Position numbers and translations under genes: made by a program. The notes under the pieces are model-generated. The model did no database searches, had not been told where the DNA came from, and saw only the letters and a list, made by a program, of their open reading frames with translations. This document shows positions 43,562 through 53,707 of a stretch of DNA of 64,000 nt, piece after piece. Origin of the DNA: CALHVX01 sp039198065 (lineage in GTDB: Bacteria > Pseudomonadota > Gammaproteobacteria > Pseudomonadales > Azotimanducaceae); contig JBCCTU010000001.1 of NCBI GenBank assembly GCA_039198065.1, positions 186,001 through 250,000 of the forward strand, written 5' to 3'. Each line of letters begins with the position of its first letter. Within the stretch, counting starts at the first letter, position 1.

Positions 43562-45004
43562 CTAGCGTCGCCAGAACTCCGGTGTCAGCAGCACGAGCAG
43601 CGTGAAGATTTCCAAGCGCCCAAGCAGCATGGCGAAAATTAGCAGCCACTTGGCGCCGGCAGGAAGTGCAGCGTAATTTTCCGCGACCGCTCCAAGACCG
43701 GGCCCGAGATTGTTCATGCATGCGCCGACTGCAGAGAAGGCGGTCTGAAAATCGACTTCTGTGATTAGGAACAGGCCGGTCATCAGGGTCAAAAACAGGA
43801 AGACATAGGCCGCAAAGAAGCTCCAGACCGTCTCAATAACGCGGTTGGGAACGCGCTGGCCGGCAAGCTTAATCGGGAAAATACCGGTTGGATGAATCAA
43901 GCGCCGGAGTTCACGCTGGCCCTGCAGGTAAAGCAGCAGAACGCGCACCATTTTAATGCCCCCGGCGGTAGATCCCGCGCAGCCACCGGCGAAGGCGGCA
44001 AGGATCAGCAGCATGGGTACAGCGGACGGCCAACCGCTGAAGTTTGCGGTGGTAAAACCCGTCGTGGTGCTGATCGATACCACCTGAAACAGCGCCTCGC
44101 GGAGCGGCGCGGGCGAATCGCCCTCTCGACTGAGTACTGTGACGACGATGACACCGACTACAGTGAGCATGAAGGCCAGCGCGCGAACTTCCGGATCGCG
44201 CAGATACAACAACGGATTGCGGCGACTGACTACGACGAAATGCAAGCCGAAGTTGATGGCTGACAAGAGCATGAACGCAATTGCAACCGACTCAATCGCG
44301 ACGCTGTCGAAAAAACCGATGCTTAGATCGTGGGTGCTGAAGCCACCGATCGCGACGGTAGAAAAACTGTGGCAGATCGCGTCGAACGCGCCCATGCCTG
44401 CAACCCAATAGGACAGCGCGCACGCCCCCGTTAACCCCACATACAAGTACCAAAGCGCTTTTGCCGTTTCGGTAATTCGTGGGGTCAGCTTGCTATCTTT
44501 GACCGGACCCGGAGACTCAGCTCGATACAGCTGCATACCCCCAACACCGAGCATCGGCAGAATGGCAACGGCCAATACGATGATACCCATCCCGCCCAAC
44601 CAGTTGAGCAAATTACGGTAGAACAGAATGGAACGCGGTAGATCGTCGAGGCCGCTGTATACCGTTGCCCCGGTGGTGGTTAGTCCGGACAGGCTCTCAA
44701 AGGCGGCGTTGGTGAAGCTCGACTCCAGCGGGTCGAACAAGTAGAGCGGCAGAGCACCGACAAGACCAAGGCCAAGGTAGAACAGCACCGTGACGAGAAA
44801 TCCGTCACCAGCTCGCAGCTCCTGGTCGCTGCGGGGAAGGCGCCACATGAGTAAGCCCGTGACCAGCGTAATGACAAACGCAACGGCGAACGTGGGCACC
44901 GTCGATTCATCGTAAATGACAGCAACAAGTACCGGCGACAACAGCGTGAGGCTGAAAAGCGTCAGCAGAACGCCGGTAACGCGAATGATTACGGGTAGGT
45001 GCAT
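43562..45004 (-). CDS. trkH: Trk potassium uptake system, membrane subunit TrkH
   Basis: The 480-residue potassium channel-like subunit has four pore-helix repeats, seen as SGLTTTGATVYSGLDDLP, a second around IGGFSTHDLSIGF, a third TTTGFTTANFSGWP and a fourth around SAVGACMNNLGPGL. It forms a complex with TrkA, encoded 25 bases upstream in the same direction. Confidence 0.96.
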   Translation of the reverse strand: MHLPVIIRVTGVLLTLFSLTLLSPVLVAVIYDESTVPTFAVAFVITLVTGLLMWRLPRSDQELRAGDGFLVTVLFYLGLGLVGALPLYLFDPLESSFTNAAFESLSGLTTTGATVYSGLDDLPRSILFYRNLLNWLGGMGIIVLAVAILPMLGVGGMQLYRAESPGPVKDSKLTPRITETAKALWYLYVGLTGACALSYWVAGMGAFDAICHSFSTVAIGGFSTHDLSIGFFDSVAIESVAIAFMLLSAINFGLHFVVVSRRNPLLYLRDPEVRALAFMLTVVGVIVVTVLSREGDSPAPLREALFQVVSISTTTGFTTANFSGWPSAVPMLLILAAFAGGCAGSTAGGIKMVRVLLLYLQGQRELRRLIHPTGIFPIKLAGQRVPNRVIETVWSFFAAYVFLFLTLMTGLFLITEVDFQTAFSAVGACMNNLGPGLGAVAENYAALPAGAKWLLIFAMLLGRLEIFTLLVLLTPEFWRR

Positions 45005-45029
45005 TGTGGGCTTAGGTGCGGCTGCCGGC

Positions 45030-46403
45030 TTAGAAAAACGTCAGTCCGACCTGAAACAGCTTCTCTACGGCCGCGACCTGCTGCTTGTCGGAGAGAAACA
45101 GAATGACGTGATCATCGGTCTCGATGATCACGTCGTCGTGGGCGATGAGCACTTCGTCATCCCGGACAAGGGCACCGATCGAGGTACCTTTGGGAAGGTC
45201 GATCTCGCCGATGGTCCGCCCCACGACCTTAGACGTTCGCTTGTCGCCGTGAGCAATCGCCTCGATCGCTTCTGCGGCGCCGCGGCGTAGGCTGTGCACC
45301 ATGGCGACATCACCACGGCGAACGTGGCTCAGTAGCGACGACGTCGTCGCCTGCTGTGGTGACACGGCGATGTCGATATCACCCCCTTGAACCAAATCGA
45401 CATAGGCTCGCTTACCGATCAGCGTCATCACCTGTCGCACCCCCAGCCGTTTCGCCAGCAGTGAGGACATGATGTTGACCTCATCGTCGTTGGTCACGGC
45501 GCAGAACGCGTCACACTGCTCGATGTTCTCCTCGAGCAACAGCTCGCGATCGGTCGCGTCACCGTTGAGCACAACGGTCCGGTTGAGCTTTTCAGCAAGC
45601 TCAACGCAGCGGGGCTCATTGAACTCAATGACTTTGACTGAAAAGCGATCCTCGACTTCGCGCGCAAGACGCAAGCCAATGTTGCCGCCGCCGGCGATCA
45701 CGACCTTCTTGAACGGCTTTTCAACGCGCCGCAGCTCACTCATTACCAAATCAATGTGTTCCGATGCCGCAACGATGAAGACCTCGTCGTCCACCTCGAT
45801 CACCGTGTCTCCCGTGGGAGTAATCGGTCGCCCACGGCGAAATATCGCGGCGACTCGCGTGTCGACCTTTGGTATGTGTTCGCGCAGCGTCTTGATTGCC
45901 TGGCCGACCAGTGGGCCGCCGAATACGGCGCGAACGGCGACCAACTGCACCCGGCCTTCAGCGAAGTTGAGGACCTGAAGCGCTCCCGGATGCTTGAGTA
46001 GCTGAACAATGTGTTCTGTGACCACGCCCTCCGGGTTAATCAGGACATCGATCGGCATGTGCTCGGACTGGAACAGGCTATCCCGTAACAGATAAGACGC
46101 GCTGCGAATCCGAGCGATCTTGGTCGGTGTCTGAAACAGCGTGTAGCACACCTGACAGGCGACGATGTTCACTTCGTCGCTCTCCGTCACCGCAACCAGC
46201 AGGTCGGCGTCATCGGCACCGGCGCGGCGCAGCACATCCGGATGCGATCCATGGCCATGAACCGTTTGGATATCGAGCCGGTCCTTCAACTCGTAGAGCC
46301 GGGTGGCGTTGATGTCGATCAACGTGATGTCGAAGGCTTCGCTGGCCAGGTTCTCAGCGAGCGTGCCGCCCACCTGTCCGGCTCCGATGATCAGTATCTT
46401 CAT
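45030..46403 (-). CDS. trkA: Trk system potassium regulatory protein TrkA
   Basis: This 457-residue cytoplasmic gating subunit has two tandem RCK units, each with a Rossmann fold (MKILIIGAGQVGGTLAENLA at the N-terminus; VVIAGGGNIGLRLAREVE near 235) and a TrkA-C domain. It binds NAD(H) or ATP and gates TrkH. It follows rsmB on the minus strand. Confidence 0.97.
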   Translation of the reverse strand: MKILIIGAGQVGGTLAENLASEAFDITLIDINATRLYELKDRLDIQTVHGHGSHPDVLRRAGADDADLLVAVTESDEVNIVACQVCYTLFQTPTKIARIRSASYLLRDSLFQSEHMPIDVLINPEGVVTEHIVQLLKHPGALQVLNFAEGRVQLVAVRAVFGGPLVGQAIKTLREHIPKVDTRVAAIFRRGRPITPTGDTVIEVDDEVFIVAASEHIDLVMSELRRVEKPFKKVVIAGGGNIGLRLAREVEDRFSVKVIEFNEPRCVELAEKLNRTVVLNGDATDRELLLEENIEQCDAFCAVTNDDEVNIMSSLLAKRLGVRQVMTLIGKRAYVDLVQGGDIDIAVSPQQATTSSLLSHVRRGDVAMVHSLRRGAAEAIEAIAHGDKRTSKVVGRTIGEIDLPKGTSIGALVRDDEVLIAHDDVIIETDDHVILFLSDKQQVAAVEKLFQVGLTFF

Positions 46404-46450
46404 TGGCCGTGTCGCTCGCGATCCTGTGCCGGGCAGACCTGTTATTAGTA

Positions 46451-47833
46451 CTAGTGTAGTTTGACGAGTGCCGCGTAGTAAAAACCGTCTGTATCCGGGT
46501 CGATCGGCGTCAGCTGCCAGCCATGTCGCCTAGGGTTGCCCGTTGGCAGCTCGATCGCCGTGGTCCGCCAGTCATCGTGCTGCTCGAGAAACGTGCCGAC
46601 AACGCCGTCGTTTTCTTCCTCCAAGAGCGAACAGGTCGCATACAGCAGCGCGCCACCGGGCCGTACGATGCTCGCCAGTGCCGTGAGGAGCGTCTGCTGG
46701 GTGGCTTGGTGTTCGGTGAGTGCGTCGGATGACGCCAGCAGGCGAATGTCCGGATGGCGCCGAAGTGTGCCCGTGCCGCTACAGGGTGCATCGAGCAGCA
46801 CGAGATCCACGGGCTTCTGAGACCAGGATGCGGCCTGATCCCGGGCGTCCGCGGTCTGGACATCAAGGGTTGTTGCAGCACCTGGAAGCCTTAAGCGCGA
46901 CAGTTCACGGTGCAGGTGCGCAGCTCGGCTCTCACTCACTTCAAACGCGGTTACCTGGTGTGGCCGTGCTTGCCAGCGTTCGAGCGCGTGGCACAGCTTG
47001 CCGCCCGGCGCGGCGCAGGCATCGACCCAGTGCAGGTGTGTCCCGGTGGCTGCCGATGAATCGCAGTGGTGCAAGAGTTCATCCAGTACGCGTTGACCGA
47101 GCTGTGCCCCGGCATCCTGAACGCTAAAACACCCCTCGGCGTGGCCGGGCAGCGCAGCGACGGGCAGCGGTTGATCAAGAATCCAGGTTGCGCTGTCCTC
47201 GCCGTAGGGCGTGCGCCAGTGTCGGCCGTGATCGTTAAGCGCACGAGCCAAGGCGTCCCGCTGTCCCGGCGCGACCCGCAACGTCATCGGTGCGCGACCG
47301 GCGAGCGCTTCGGCCAACCGCGGGAACGCTGTTCCGTATTCCACCTGCAGCCGTTTGATAAGCCATTGGGGCAACTCGAAGCGCGCCTCGTCGCGCGTTG
47401 CCGCGCCGTTGCGCGGCAGCGTATCCAGGGCAGCGGGATTGGGTTGCTCCGCATTGCCGGCGATGGTGCGTAAGCAACCGTTGATTAGTCCTCGCGCCCA
47501 GGGCTTCTTTAACAGCCGAGTCGCATGAACGGTTTCGTTGAGTGCGGCATGGGCGGGAACGTTTGTATGCAGTAGCTGGTACGCGCCAATGAGCAGCAGC
47601 GCCCAGAGGTCGCTGTCGCGCGCCTTGAGAGGACGCTTCAATAGCGCTGCGCAGCGATAGCTCAACGAGTATGCGTGCCGAGCAGCACCGTAGAGCAGCT
47701 CGCGAACCAAGGGCGATAACGGCGCATCGGGTTCGAGCTGATCAAGGGTCCGACCCTCGGTTAGCACGCGATTCAGAAGGCGCGCGGCTCGTGCCCGGTC
47801 TGCCGCAGACGCGTGGCTGTGCTCGGTGCTCAA
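46451..47833 (-). CDS. rsmB: 16S rRNA (cytosine967-C5)-methyltransferase RsmB
   Basis: The 460-residue enzyme with an N-terminal NusB-like RNA-binding domain (about 1-150) and a SAM methyltransferase domain. It shows DACAAPGGKLCHALE, LLDAPCSGTGTLRRHPDIRL carrying one catalytic Cys region, and LYATCSLLEEEND with the second Cys. Its start overlaps the fmt stop by four bases. Confidence 0.96.
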   Translation of the reverse strand: MSTEHSHASAADRARAARLLNRVLTEGRTLDQLEPDAPLSPLVRELLYGAARHAYSLSYRCAALLKRPLKARDSDLWALLLIGAYQLLHTNVPAHAALNETVHATRLLKKPWARGLINGCLRTIAGNAEQPNPAALDTLPRNGAATRDEARFELPQWLIKRLQVEYGTAFPRLAEALAGRAPMTLRVAPGQRDALARALNDHGRHWRTPYGEDSATWILDQPLPVAALPGHAEGCFSVQDAGAQLGQRVLDELLHHCDSSAATGTHLHWVDACAAPGGKLCHALERWQARPHQVTAFEVSESRAAHLHRELSRLRLPGAATTLDVQTADARDQAASWSQKPVDLVLLDAPCSGTGTLRRHPDIRLLASSDALTEHQATQQTLLTALASIVRPGGALLYATCSLLEEENDGVVGTFLEQHDDWRTTAIELPTGNPRRHGWQLTPIDPDTDGFYYAALVKLH

Positions 47834-48804
47834 GAGTCCGCGATCGGAGGTGCTGGGTCGAAAACAGCACCTCGTGGGAAGCGGTCGCGGTACCCGTTCC
47901 GCAACGCTGAGGCATCGAGCGGTGTCCCTTTGCCGCGGTTAAGGGTCACCTGCGTTAGGCGCAAAACGCCCGCTCCGGTGGCGACCCGCAAGCCTTCGGG
48001 CGCAAGCTCGAGCAGGGTGCCTGGGTTTGCGGAATGGACGCTGGCGTCCTCGAGCTCAGCGTCCAGGATCCTAACGCGCAGATCCCCAAGCGCTGTCGTT
48101 GCCGGCTGGCGCGGTATCAGTGCGCGGATTTGTCGATCGAGAGTTACCGCCGGCTGGCTCCAGTCGACCCAGGAGTCCGAGGGCGTGAGTTTGTGCGCGT
48201 AGCTCACGCCTTCGGCGCCTTGGGGTTCAGGCGTTTGCTCAGTGAGCGTTGGGAGTAGGTCGACGAGTGCCGCAGCACCGAGCTTCGCCAGGGTGTCTTC
48301 CAGGCTGCCGCCGGTTGTGCGTTCGGTGATCGGTGTTTTGACTGTGCAATATACGGGTCCGGTGTCGAGGCCGGCCTCCATCCGCATCAGTGCAACGCCG
48401 GTTTCGGTGTCGCCAGCGAGAATCGCCCGTTCGATGGGGGCAGCGCCACGCCATCGCGGCAAGAGCGATGCATGAACGTTCAGCCCACCGTAGCGCGGCG
48501 TATCGAGGATTGCCGGGGGCAAAATGAGGCCATAGGCAACGACGACCAATAGATCGAGGTCATAGGAAGCCAGCGTCTTCTGGGCCTCATCCGACTTCAG
48601 GCTGCGCGGGGTTTCCAGTGTCAGCCCTTCCCGTTCGGCGACGCCGGCAACGGCGCTTGGAACAGGTTTTCTACCGCGTCCCTTAGGCCTGGCCGGCTGG
48701 CTGTAGACCACGATGGGGCGATGGTCGGCGGCGAGCAGCGCCTCAAGAATGATGGCGGCAAATGGCGGGCTTCCGGCGAAGCCGATACGGGCAGGAGCGC
48801 TCAC
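47830..48804 (-). CDS. fmt: methionyl-tRNA formyltransferase
   Basis: The 324-residue enzyme formylates initiator Met-tRNA. It shows a slightly unusual N-terminal FAGSPPFAA, the loop ARPKGRGRK, the active-site segment NVHASLLPRWRGAAPIERAIL, TGVALMRMEAGLDTGP and a C-terminal OB domain. The partner gene def lies 13 bases upstream. Confidence 0.97.
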   Translation of the reverse strand: MSAPARIGFAGSPPFAAIILEALLAADHRPIVVYSQPARPKGRGRKPVPSAVAGVAEREGLTLETPRSLKSDEAQKTLASYDLDLLVVVAYGLILPPAILDTPRYGGLNVHASLLPRWRGAAPIERAILAGDTETGVALMRMEAGLDTGPVYCTVKTPITERTTGGSLEDTLAKLGAAALVDLLPTLTEQTPEPQGAEGVSYAHKLTPSDSWVDWSQPAVTLDRQIRALIPRQPATTALGDLRVRILDAELEDASVHSANPGTLLELAPEGLRVATGAGVLRLTQVTLNRGKGTPLDASALRNGYRDRFPRGAVFDPAPPIADS

Positions 48805-48817
48805 GAGTCGGTTCGCT

Positions 48818-49321
48818 TCAGGCGCGCAGTCGCTGTTGTTTTTCCAGCTTCTTACGGATGCGCGTGCGCTTCAGTCCGCTCAGATAATCGACGAACAGCT
48901 TGCCGTCCAGATGGTCGCATTCGTGCTGTATGCAGACCGCGAGCAGGCCGTCGACGTCAAGTTCAAAGGGTGTGCCGTCGCGATCGAGGGCTTTGACCCG
49001 GACGTGATCGAGGCGTGTCACCGGCTCATAGTAGCCGGGTACGGACAAACAGCCCTCCTCAGAAGGGACGGGTTCGCCGTAGGGCTCGATTTCGGGGTTA
49101 ATGAAGACGTAGGGCTGATCCCGCTCCTCGCTGACGTCGATCACGATGACGCGCTGATGCACGTTTACCTGGGTGGCGGCCAGGCCGATCCCCGGAGCGT
49201 CGTACATGGTTTCGAACATGTCATCGATCAGTTTGCCGGTTTCGTCGGTCACGGCTGTCACGGGCTTTGCTTTTGTTCGCAGCCTTGGATCGGGAAAACT
49301 CAGTATGTTCAACAGCGCCAT
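48818..49321 (-). CDS. def: peptide deformylase
   Basis: The 167-residue metalloenzyme removes the formyl group from nascent proteins. All three motifs are present: GIGLAATQ (about 45-52), EGCLS (about 90-94) and QHECDHLDG (about 132-140), which supply the Cys and two His metal ligands. It heads the def-fmt-rsmB-trkA-trkH run. Confidence 0.98.
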   Translation of the reverse strand: MALLNILSFPDPRLRTKAKPVTAVTDETGKLIDDMFETMYDAPGIGLAATQVNVHQRVIVIDVSEERDQPYVFINPEIEPYGEPVPSEEGCLSVPGYYEPVTRLDHVRVKALDRDGTPFELDVDGLLAVCIQHECDHLDGKLFVDYLSGLKRTRIRKKLEKQQRLRA

Positions 49322-49615
49322 CGGTCGGGTGCTCGAGTGAATTGCTCTGCTTACGTTTGGTTAATGGTGGGGGCGGTCAGTGCACTTGCCAAGCGTGCAC
49401 GACAAGCCTGTGAACCATCTCTAGTCTTGGCGCAAAACGTGCTGCTAAGATTGTGATCATATTAGCTTTTTCGGTTGCGAGCACGCTGCGATGATGCGGC
49501 TCGGGGCGGGCAACGGCGGCCGTATCAGCGCCCCGCTGTCTCGCATGGCAGGAAGCTCAGGGGCACGGGGGCCCAGGCGTCGGTCAGACGCCGGTCGAGA
49601 GGAAAGGGAATCACT

Positions 49616-50692
49616 ATGACATCAAGCCGCGCCGCTGCGCTCCGATCCGGTCTGCGTCTGCTCCTGTGTTTGTGTCTGCTTGCGAGCACCCAGGCGCGTG
49701 CAGCGGTGGGCGACTACCTGCGTACCGACGCACCGGAGGTGTACACGGTGGTCCGCGGCGATACGCTGTGGGACATCTCCGGTCGATTTTTGTCTCGACC
49801 GTGGCTCTGGCCCGAGATCTGGCAGGTCAACCCGCAGATCGAGAACCCGCACCTTATTTTTCCCGGCGACCGTATTCGACTTATCTATGTTGATGGGCAG
49901 CCTCAGCTGGTCGTCGATCGTGGTGATGGTGCCCGCACCTGGCGCATGAGCCCGGGCACGGACCGGCTGCGACCGCAGATCCGATCAACTCCGCTTGAGT
50001 CAGCCATTCCGGCGATCAGCCTCGATGCGGTGCAAGGCTTTCTGGTGCAGAACCGTGTCGTCGAGCCGGAGTTGTTGCTGGAAGCGCCTTATGTCGTCCA
50101 GGGTGACAGCGAACGCCTCGTGCTCGGTGCGGGTGATCGGTTGTACGTCCGCGGCGCGTTGCCCGACAGCGAAAGCTTCAACTTCGTTCGTAAAGGACCG
50201 GTTTATGCTGATCCAGAAACGCGCGAAATTCTGGGTCAAGAAGCGACTTATATCGGCCTTGGTCGCGTAGTCGGCCAGGAAGACGACATCTCAACGCTGG
50301 CGGTAAACAGCAGTCGGGAACGCGTTCAGATCGGCGATCGCGTGTTGCCCACGGAGCAACGACGGGTGGATGCCAACTTCTATCCGAGCGGACCGTCGAG
50401 CGACATTGAAGGCCAGATCATCTCGGTTTTCGACGGCGTGACGCAGGTAGGCCCCTACGACGTGGTCGTAATCAACCGCGGTGAGCGGGAAGGCCTTGAA
50501 GTGGGCAACGTGCTCGCAATCTACAAGCGCGGTGCGCTGGCGCGAGACCGTATCGCCAATGAAACCATCCGGTTGCCGAGTGAACGGTCGGGACTGCTGA
50601 TGGTGTTCCGAGCCTTCGAGAAGATGTCTTACGGCCTCGTACTTGCCGCCGAACGGCCACTGGCTGTCGAAGACGAGGTTCGTAATCCCTAA
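49616..50692 (+). CDS. exported LysM-domain protein
   Basis: The protein is 358 residues from the ATG at 49616, which has AAAGGGAA upstream and starts a clear signal peptide (LRLLLCLCLLAS, cleavage at ARA-AV). A LysM domain (about 40-95: VYTVVRGDTLWDISGRF...WPEIWQVNPQIENPHLIFPGDRI) binds peptidoglycan. The remaining 250 residues have several short beta-rich motifs (YIGLGRVV, GPYDVVVINRGEREGLEVGNVLAIY). The family is always near dprA and def in this class; the role in envelope biology is unknown. Confidence 0.92.
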   Translation: MTSSRAAALRSGLRLLLCLCLLASTQARAAVGDYLRTDAPEVYTVVRGDTLWDISGRFLSRPWLWPEIWQVNPQIENPHLIFPGDRIRLIYVDGQPQLVVDRGDGARTWRMSPGTDRLRPQIRSTPLESAIPAISLDAVQGFLVQNRVVEPELLLEAPYVVQGDSERLVLGAGDRLYVRGALPDSESFNFVRKGPVYADPETREILGQEATYIGLGRVVGQEDDISTLAVNSSRERVQIGDRVLPTEQRRVDANFYPSGPSSDIEGQIISVFDGVTQVGPYDVVVINRGEREGLEVGNVLAIYKRGALARDRIANETIRLPSERSGLLMVFRAFEKMSYGLVLAAERPLAVEDEVRNP

Positions 50693-50881
50693 AGCCTCGG
50701 CTTGCCTGAGCCGTGGGTCCTAAGACGGTGTGACTTACGTGAGCTGCGTGATCGGCGCGATGCATCGCATCGCGTCAGAAACCTCGCCACTCACTAACGA
50801 TCAATAGAAAGTAGAACGTCGCACGGCATTCGGGGCCGACGGCGCAGAAGCCAAGGCGCGGTCGAAGGCCATGCTGTCAGC

Positions 50882-52054
50882 ATGGCTACACTTGTACCCG
50901 GGCCCGCCCTCCACATCACGCCTAGCCGAGCCCTGTCGACGGCCGATTTGCAGTTCTTGCATGCGCTCGACAGTCTCGGTCGTCGGCGACTCGCACGGTT
51001 CCTTCAGTCGCCGTCAGGCACTGCGCCCGCGTCGGCTGCGGAACGGGCGCAGGTCCTGGCTGCTGCAACCGCGTTCGGCGCCGTGCCGCCAATGACGGAT
51101 CGCTGGCAACAATCGATCGCTGAGCTCGATCTCGCCGTTTGCTGGCCCGAGGGTTTTCCGTTGCGACTGCGTGCCATACCCGATCCGCCCTGGGCCCTGT
51201 ATCGGCTTGGCGATGTATCGGATCTCGAAGCTCCTGCCGTCGCCATGGTCGGATCACGTCGGGCAACAGCGCGCGGCGAAGGCTGGACAGAACACGTCGC
51301 GGAATCGCTCAGCCGTGCGGGTGTGCGCGTGGTTAGTGGACTCGCGTTGGGTATCGATGGCGCGGCGCATCGCGGTGCGCTGCAGGCGCGGTCGGCCACG
51401 GAAGAGGCCGCACCGACGTTGGCCGTCCTTGGCAGTGGCCTGGCGCTGCCGACGCCGCGTCGGCATGCGGGCCTTGCTAAGCGGATTGTTGATCTGGGCG
51501 GTGCGCTGCTGTCGGAGTACGCCCCCCGGGAGCCTGCTCGACCGGCGCAGTTTCCTGAGCGCAACCGACTGGTTACAGGATTAGCCGAGGTGCTCATTGT
51601 CGTGGAAGCGAATCTTGGCTCTGGGTCGATGGTCAGCGCCCGATTGGCTCTAGAGCAGGGTCGGGAGGTGCTGGCCGTGCCCGGACCGGTCGGCTTTCCC
51701 TCATCCGCCGGCTGTCACGCGTTGATCCGAGACGGTGCGGTATTGGTCGAGTCCGCCGATCAGATCCTCGAGCAGTTCGAACGTGCGGTACCCGGCAACT
51801 GCGTTCAGGGTGTGACCGAGGCAGGGCACAGGTCCGCCGTCGCAGCGGTACCGGAGGACGGGCACTGGAAGGCGGCGTTCAGTACCGACCGTGCGTTGGC
51901 CAGGCAGCTCTACGAAACCTTGGGACCGCATCCGGAAAGCCTCACTACGCTGTGCGCTCGGGTGCAGTCGGAACCGGCACGGGTTGCCCACGTACTTACG
52001 TTGCTCGAACTCAACGGGTGGGTTCGAAGGCGAGCGGGTGGCTACTACCGTTAG
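50882..52054 (+). CDS. dprA: DNA-processing protein DprA
   Basis: The 390-residue protein loads RecA onto incoming single-stranded DNA in transformation. The extended Rossmann fold has VAMVGSRRAT, SGLALGIDGAAHRGAL, SEYAPREPARPAQFPERNRL and LGSGSMVSARLALEQGREVLAVPG. The C-terminal winged helix (DRALARQLYETLGPHPESLTTLCA...LLELNGWVRRRAGGYY) is complete. Its stop shares bases (TTAG) with the stop of the convergent dehydrogenase. Confidence 0.97.
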   Translation: MATLVPGPALHITPSRALSTADLQFLHALDSLGRRRLARFLQSPSGTAPASAAERAQVLAAATAFGAVPPMTDRWQQSIAELDLAVCWPEGFPLRLRAIPDPPWALYRLGDVSDLEAPAVAMVGSRRATARGEGWTEHVAESLSRAGVRVVSGLALGIDGAAHRGALQARSATEEAAPTLAVLGSGLALPTPRRHAGLAKRIVDLGGALLSEYAPREPARPAQFPERNRLVTGLAEVLIVVEANLGSGSMVSARLALEQGREVLAVPGPVGFPSSAGCHALIRDGAVLVESADQILEQFERAVPGNCVQGVTEAGHRSAVAAVPEDGHWKAAFSTDRALARQLYETLGPHPESLTTLCARVQSEPARVAHVLTLLELNGWVRRRAGGYYR

Positions 52055-53046
52055 GCCGAACCGGGTGGCGGGAACTCGCTGCGGTCAACGAGGTTGAGCG
52101 GTTCGGTTCCGGCCAGGTAACGCTCGAGATTGCTCAGGAAAAATTCGTCCTGTCGCATGCGAGTGCCGGGCGTATGCGGCGAATCGTGAGGTGTCAGCGT
52201 GATCCGCGGCTGGCGCCAGAGCGGGCTCTCTGCTGGCAGCGGCTCCGTGCTCGCGACATCGAGCCAGGCGTGGGCCAGCTTGTTTTCATCCAGCGCCTTG
52301 CACAGGGCGGCCTCATCCACAAGGCCGCCACGGCCCAGGTTCAGCAGTAGTGCTTGCGGGTTTAGGCGCTCGAGAAACAACGCGTTGACCATCTTGTTTG
52401 TCTGGTTGTTGTGGGGAACCACGAGCACGATTACGTCGGCTGCGGACAAATCCGCATCGCCAAGGCTCGTGCGGATGAGGTCAGCGTCTGCTGACGTGCC
52501 CCCGCGACGACGCACACCCGTTACGAAACCGCCGAGGGCCCGCACGCGCCGTCCAATGGCCTCGCCAACGGAGCCGAAGCCGACGATCAGCCAGCGGGAG
52601 CCCTGAATTTCCCGACTCGTTTGTGGCTGCCAGCGAGCTTCTGCCTGCTGACGCCGGTGCTGTGGGCCTTGGCGGAACGTATCGAGCGCCGCCCAGAGCG
52701 CCCATTCCGCCATGGCCTCAGACTGAACGTGGCAGGTGCTAAAGCGTTTGACTGCCGCGCCAATCCGCTGAACCGCGGGGTGTTCGTAGCCAGCGGCGAA
52801 GGATTGGAACCAATCGATTGCCGGTGCTGCCTGGGTGATGGCGGCCACGAACGCACGCGCACCGCCGCCCATGAGCGTGTCTTCGTTACCATAGGCGGCG
52901 TGTAGCGGTGGCACGACGGCGAGCGACTCGTTTGCGGCGGAGCGAAACGTGCCCTGATCGTCCACCACTACACAGTCGAGGCCTGTGGTGGGTAAGCGGG
53001 TGCGAAGGCGTTCATGGGTGGCGGCACCGAGCAGCAGCGTTGGCAT
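52051..53046 (-). CDS. D-2-hydroxyacid dehydrogenase (NAD(P)-dependent)
   Basis: The protein is 331 residues from the ATG giving MPTLLLGAATHERL; the open frame to 53091 is longer. The NAD site is VGFGSVGEAIGRRVRALG, with catalytic Arg in LNLGRGGLVDE and His in LTPHDSPHTPGT. Substrate could be glyoxylate/hydroxypyruvate or another 2-oxo acid; it cannot be decided. It stands alone between dprA and tsaC. Confidence 0.88.
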   Translation of the reverse strand: MPTLLLGAATHERLRTRLPTTGLDCVVVDDQGTFRSAANESLAVVPPLHAAYGNEDTLMGGGARAFVAAITQAAPAIDWFQSFAAGYEHPAVQRIGAAVKRFSTCHVQSEAMAEWALWAALDTFRQGPQHRRQQAEARWQPQTSREIQGSRWLIVGFGSVGEAIGRRVRALGGFVTGVRRRGGTSADADLIRTSLGDADLSAADVIVLVVPHNNQTNKMVNALFLERLNPQALLLNLGRGGLVDEAALCKALDENKLAHAWLDVASTEPLPAESPLWRQPRITLTPHDSPHTPGTRMRQDEFFLSNLERYLAGTEPLNLVDRSEFPPPGSA

Positions 53047-53146
53047 GAATCGATGGCCCTCTCTTTGAACCGTTTGCGCGCGAGCGCGCAACGATACAAT
53101 GGCGGCTCGGGTTCGGCATCAACAGCCACAGGGATGGCGGTGAGTC

Positions 53147-53707
53147 ATGAGTGATTTCCATCTACAGCGTGCCGTGCATCACCTGCGCCAGGGCGGCGTT
53201 GTGTTGCACGCTACGGAGGGTGTGTGGGGGTTGGCCTGTGACCCGTTCAGCCAACAGGCCGTGGCGCGGTTACTGGCGGCCAAGCAGCGGTCGGTCAGCA
53301 AAGGATTGCTCGTGATCGCGTCCCAGGCGTCAGAGTTTGCGCCGGAACTCGCCGGACTTTCAGGAACGCAACGTTCGGCCATCGAGGCGAGTTGGCCCGG
53401 CGCGCATACCTGGGTGGTACCGAACGAGCGCTTTCCGGCTTGGATAACCGGTGCGTTCAGCAGCGTCGGTATTCGGGTTCCCGGTCACCCCCAGGCGCGC
53501 GCCTTGAGCGCTGCGTTCGGTGGGCCGCTGGTGTCGACGTCGGCCAACCTTGCCGGCCGACCATCACCGGTTCGCCAGTTGCAGGCGGTGCGTGCGCAGC
53601 GCGAATTGACCGGAGGCATGCGCTGTTATCGGTTACCGGGCGAGACGATCGCACCCGGTCGGCCGAGTACGATACGCGCCGTATCCGGAGGTGTGATTCG
53701 CGCATGA
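53147..53707 (+). CDS. tsaC: threonylcarbamoyl-AMP synthase TsaC (YrdC/Sua5 family)
   Basis: The 186-residue enzyme makes threonylcarbamoyl-AMP for t6A37 tRNA modification. It shows the KQRSVSKG positively charged loop, the TEGVWGLACDP opening and the STSANLAG motif near residue 128. It is short like TsaC, lacking the Sua5 C-terminal domain. It overlaps aroE by four bases (ATGA). Confidence 0.95.
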   Translation: MSDFHLQRAVHHLRQGGVVLHATEGVWGLACDPFSQQAVARLLAAKQRSVSKGLLVIASQASEFAPELAGLSGTQRSAIEASWPGAHTWVVPNERFPAWITGAFSSVGIRVPGHPQARALSAAFGGPLVSTSANLAGRPSPVRQLQAVRAQRELTGGMRCYRLPGETIAPGRPSTIRAVSGGVIRA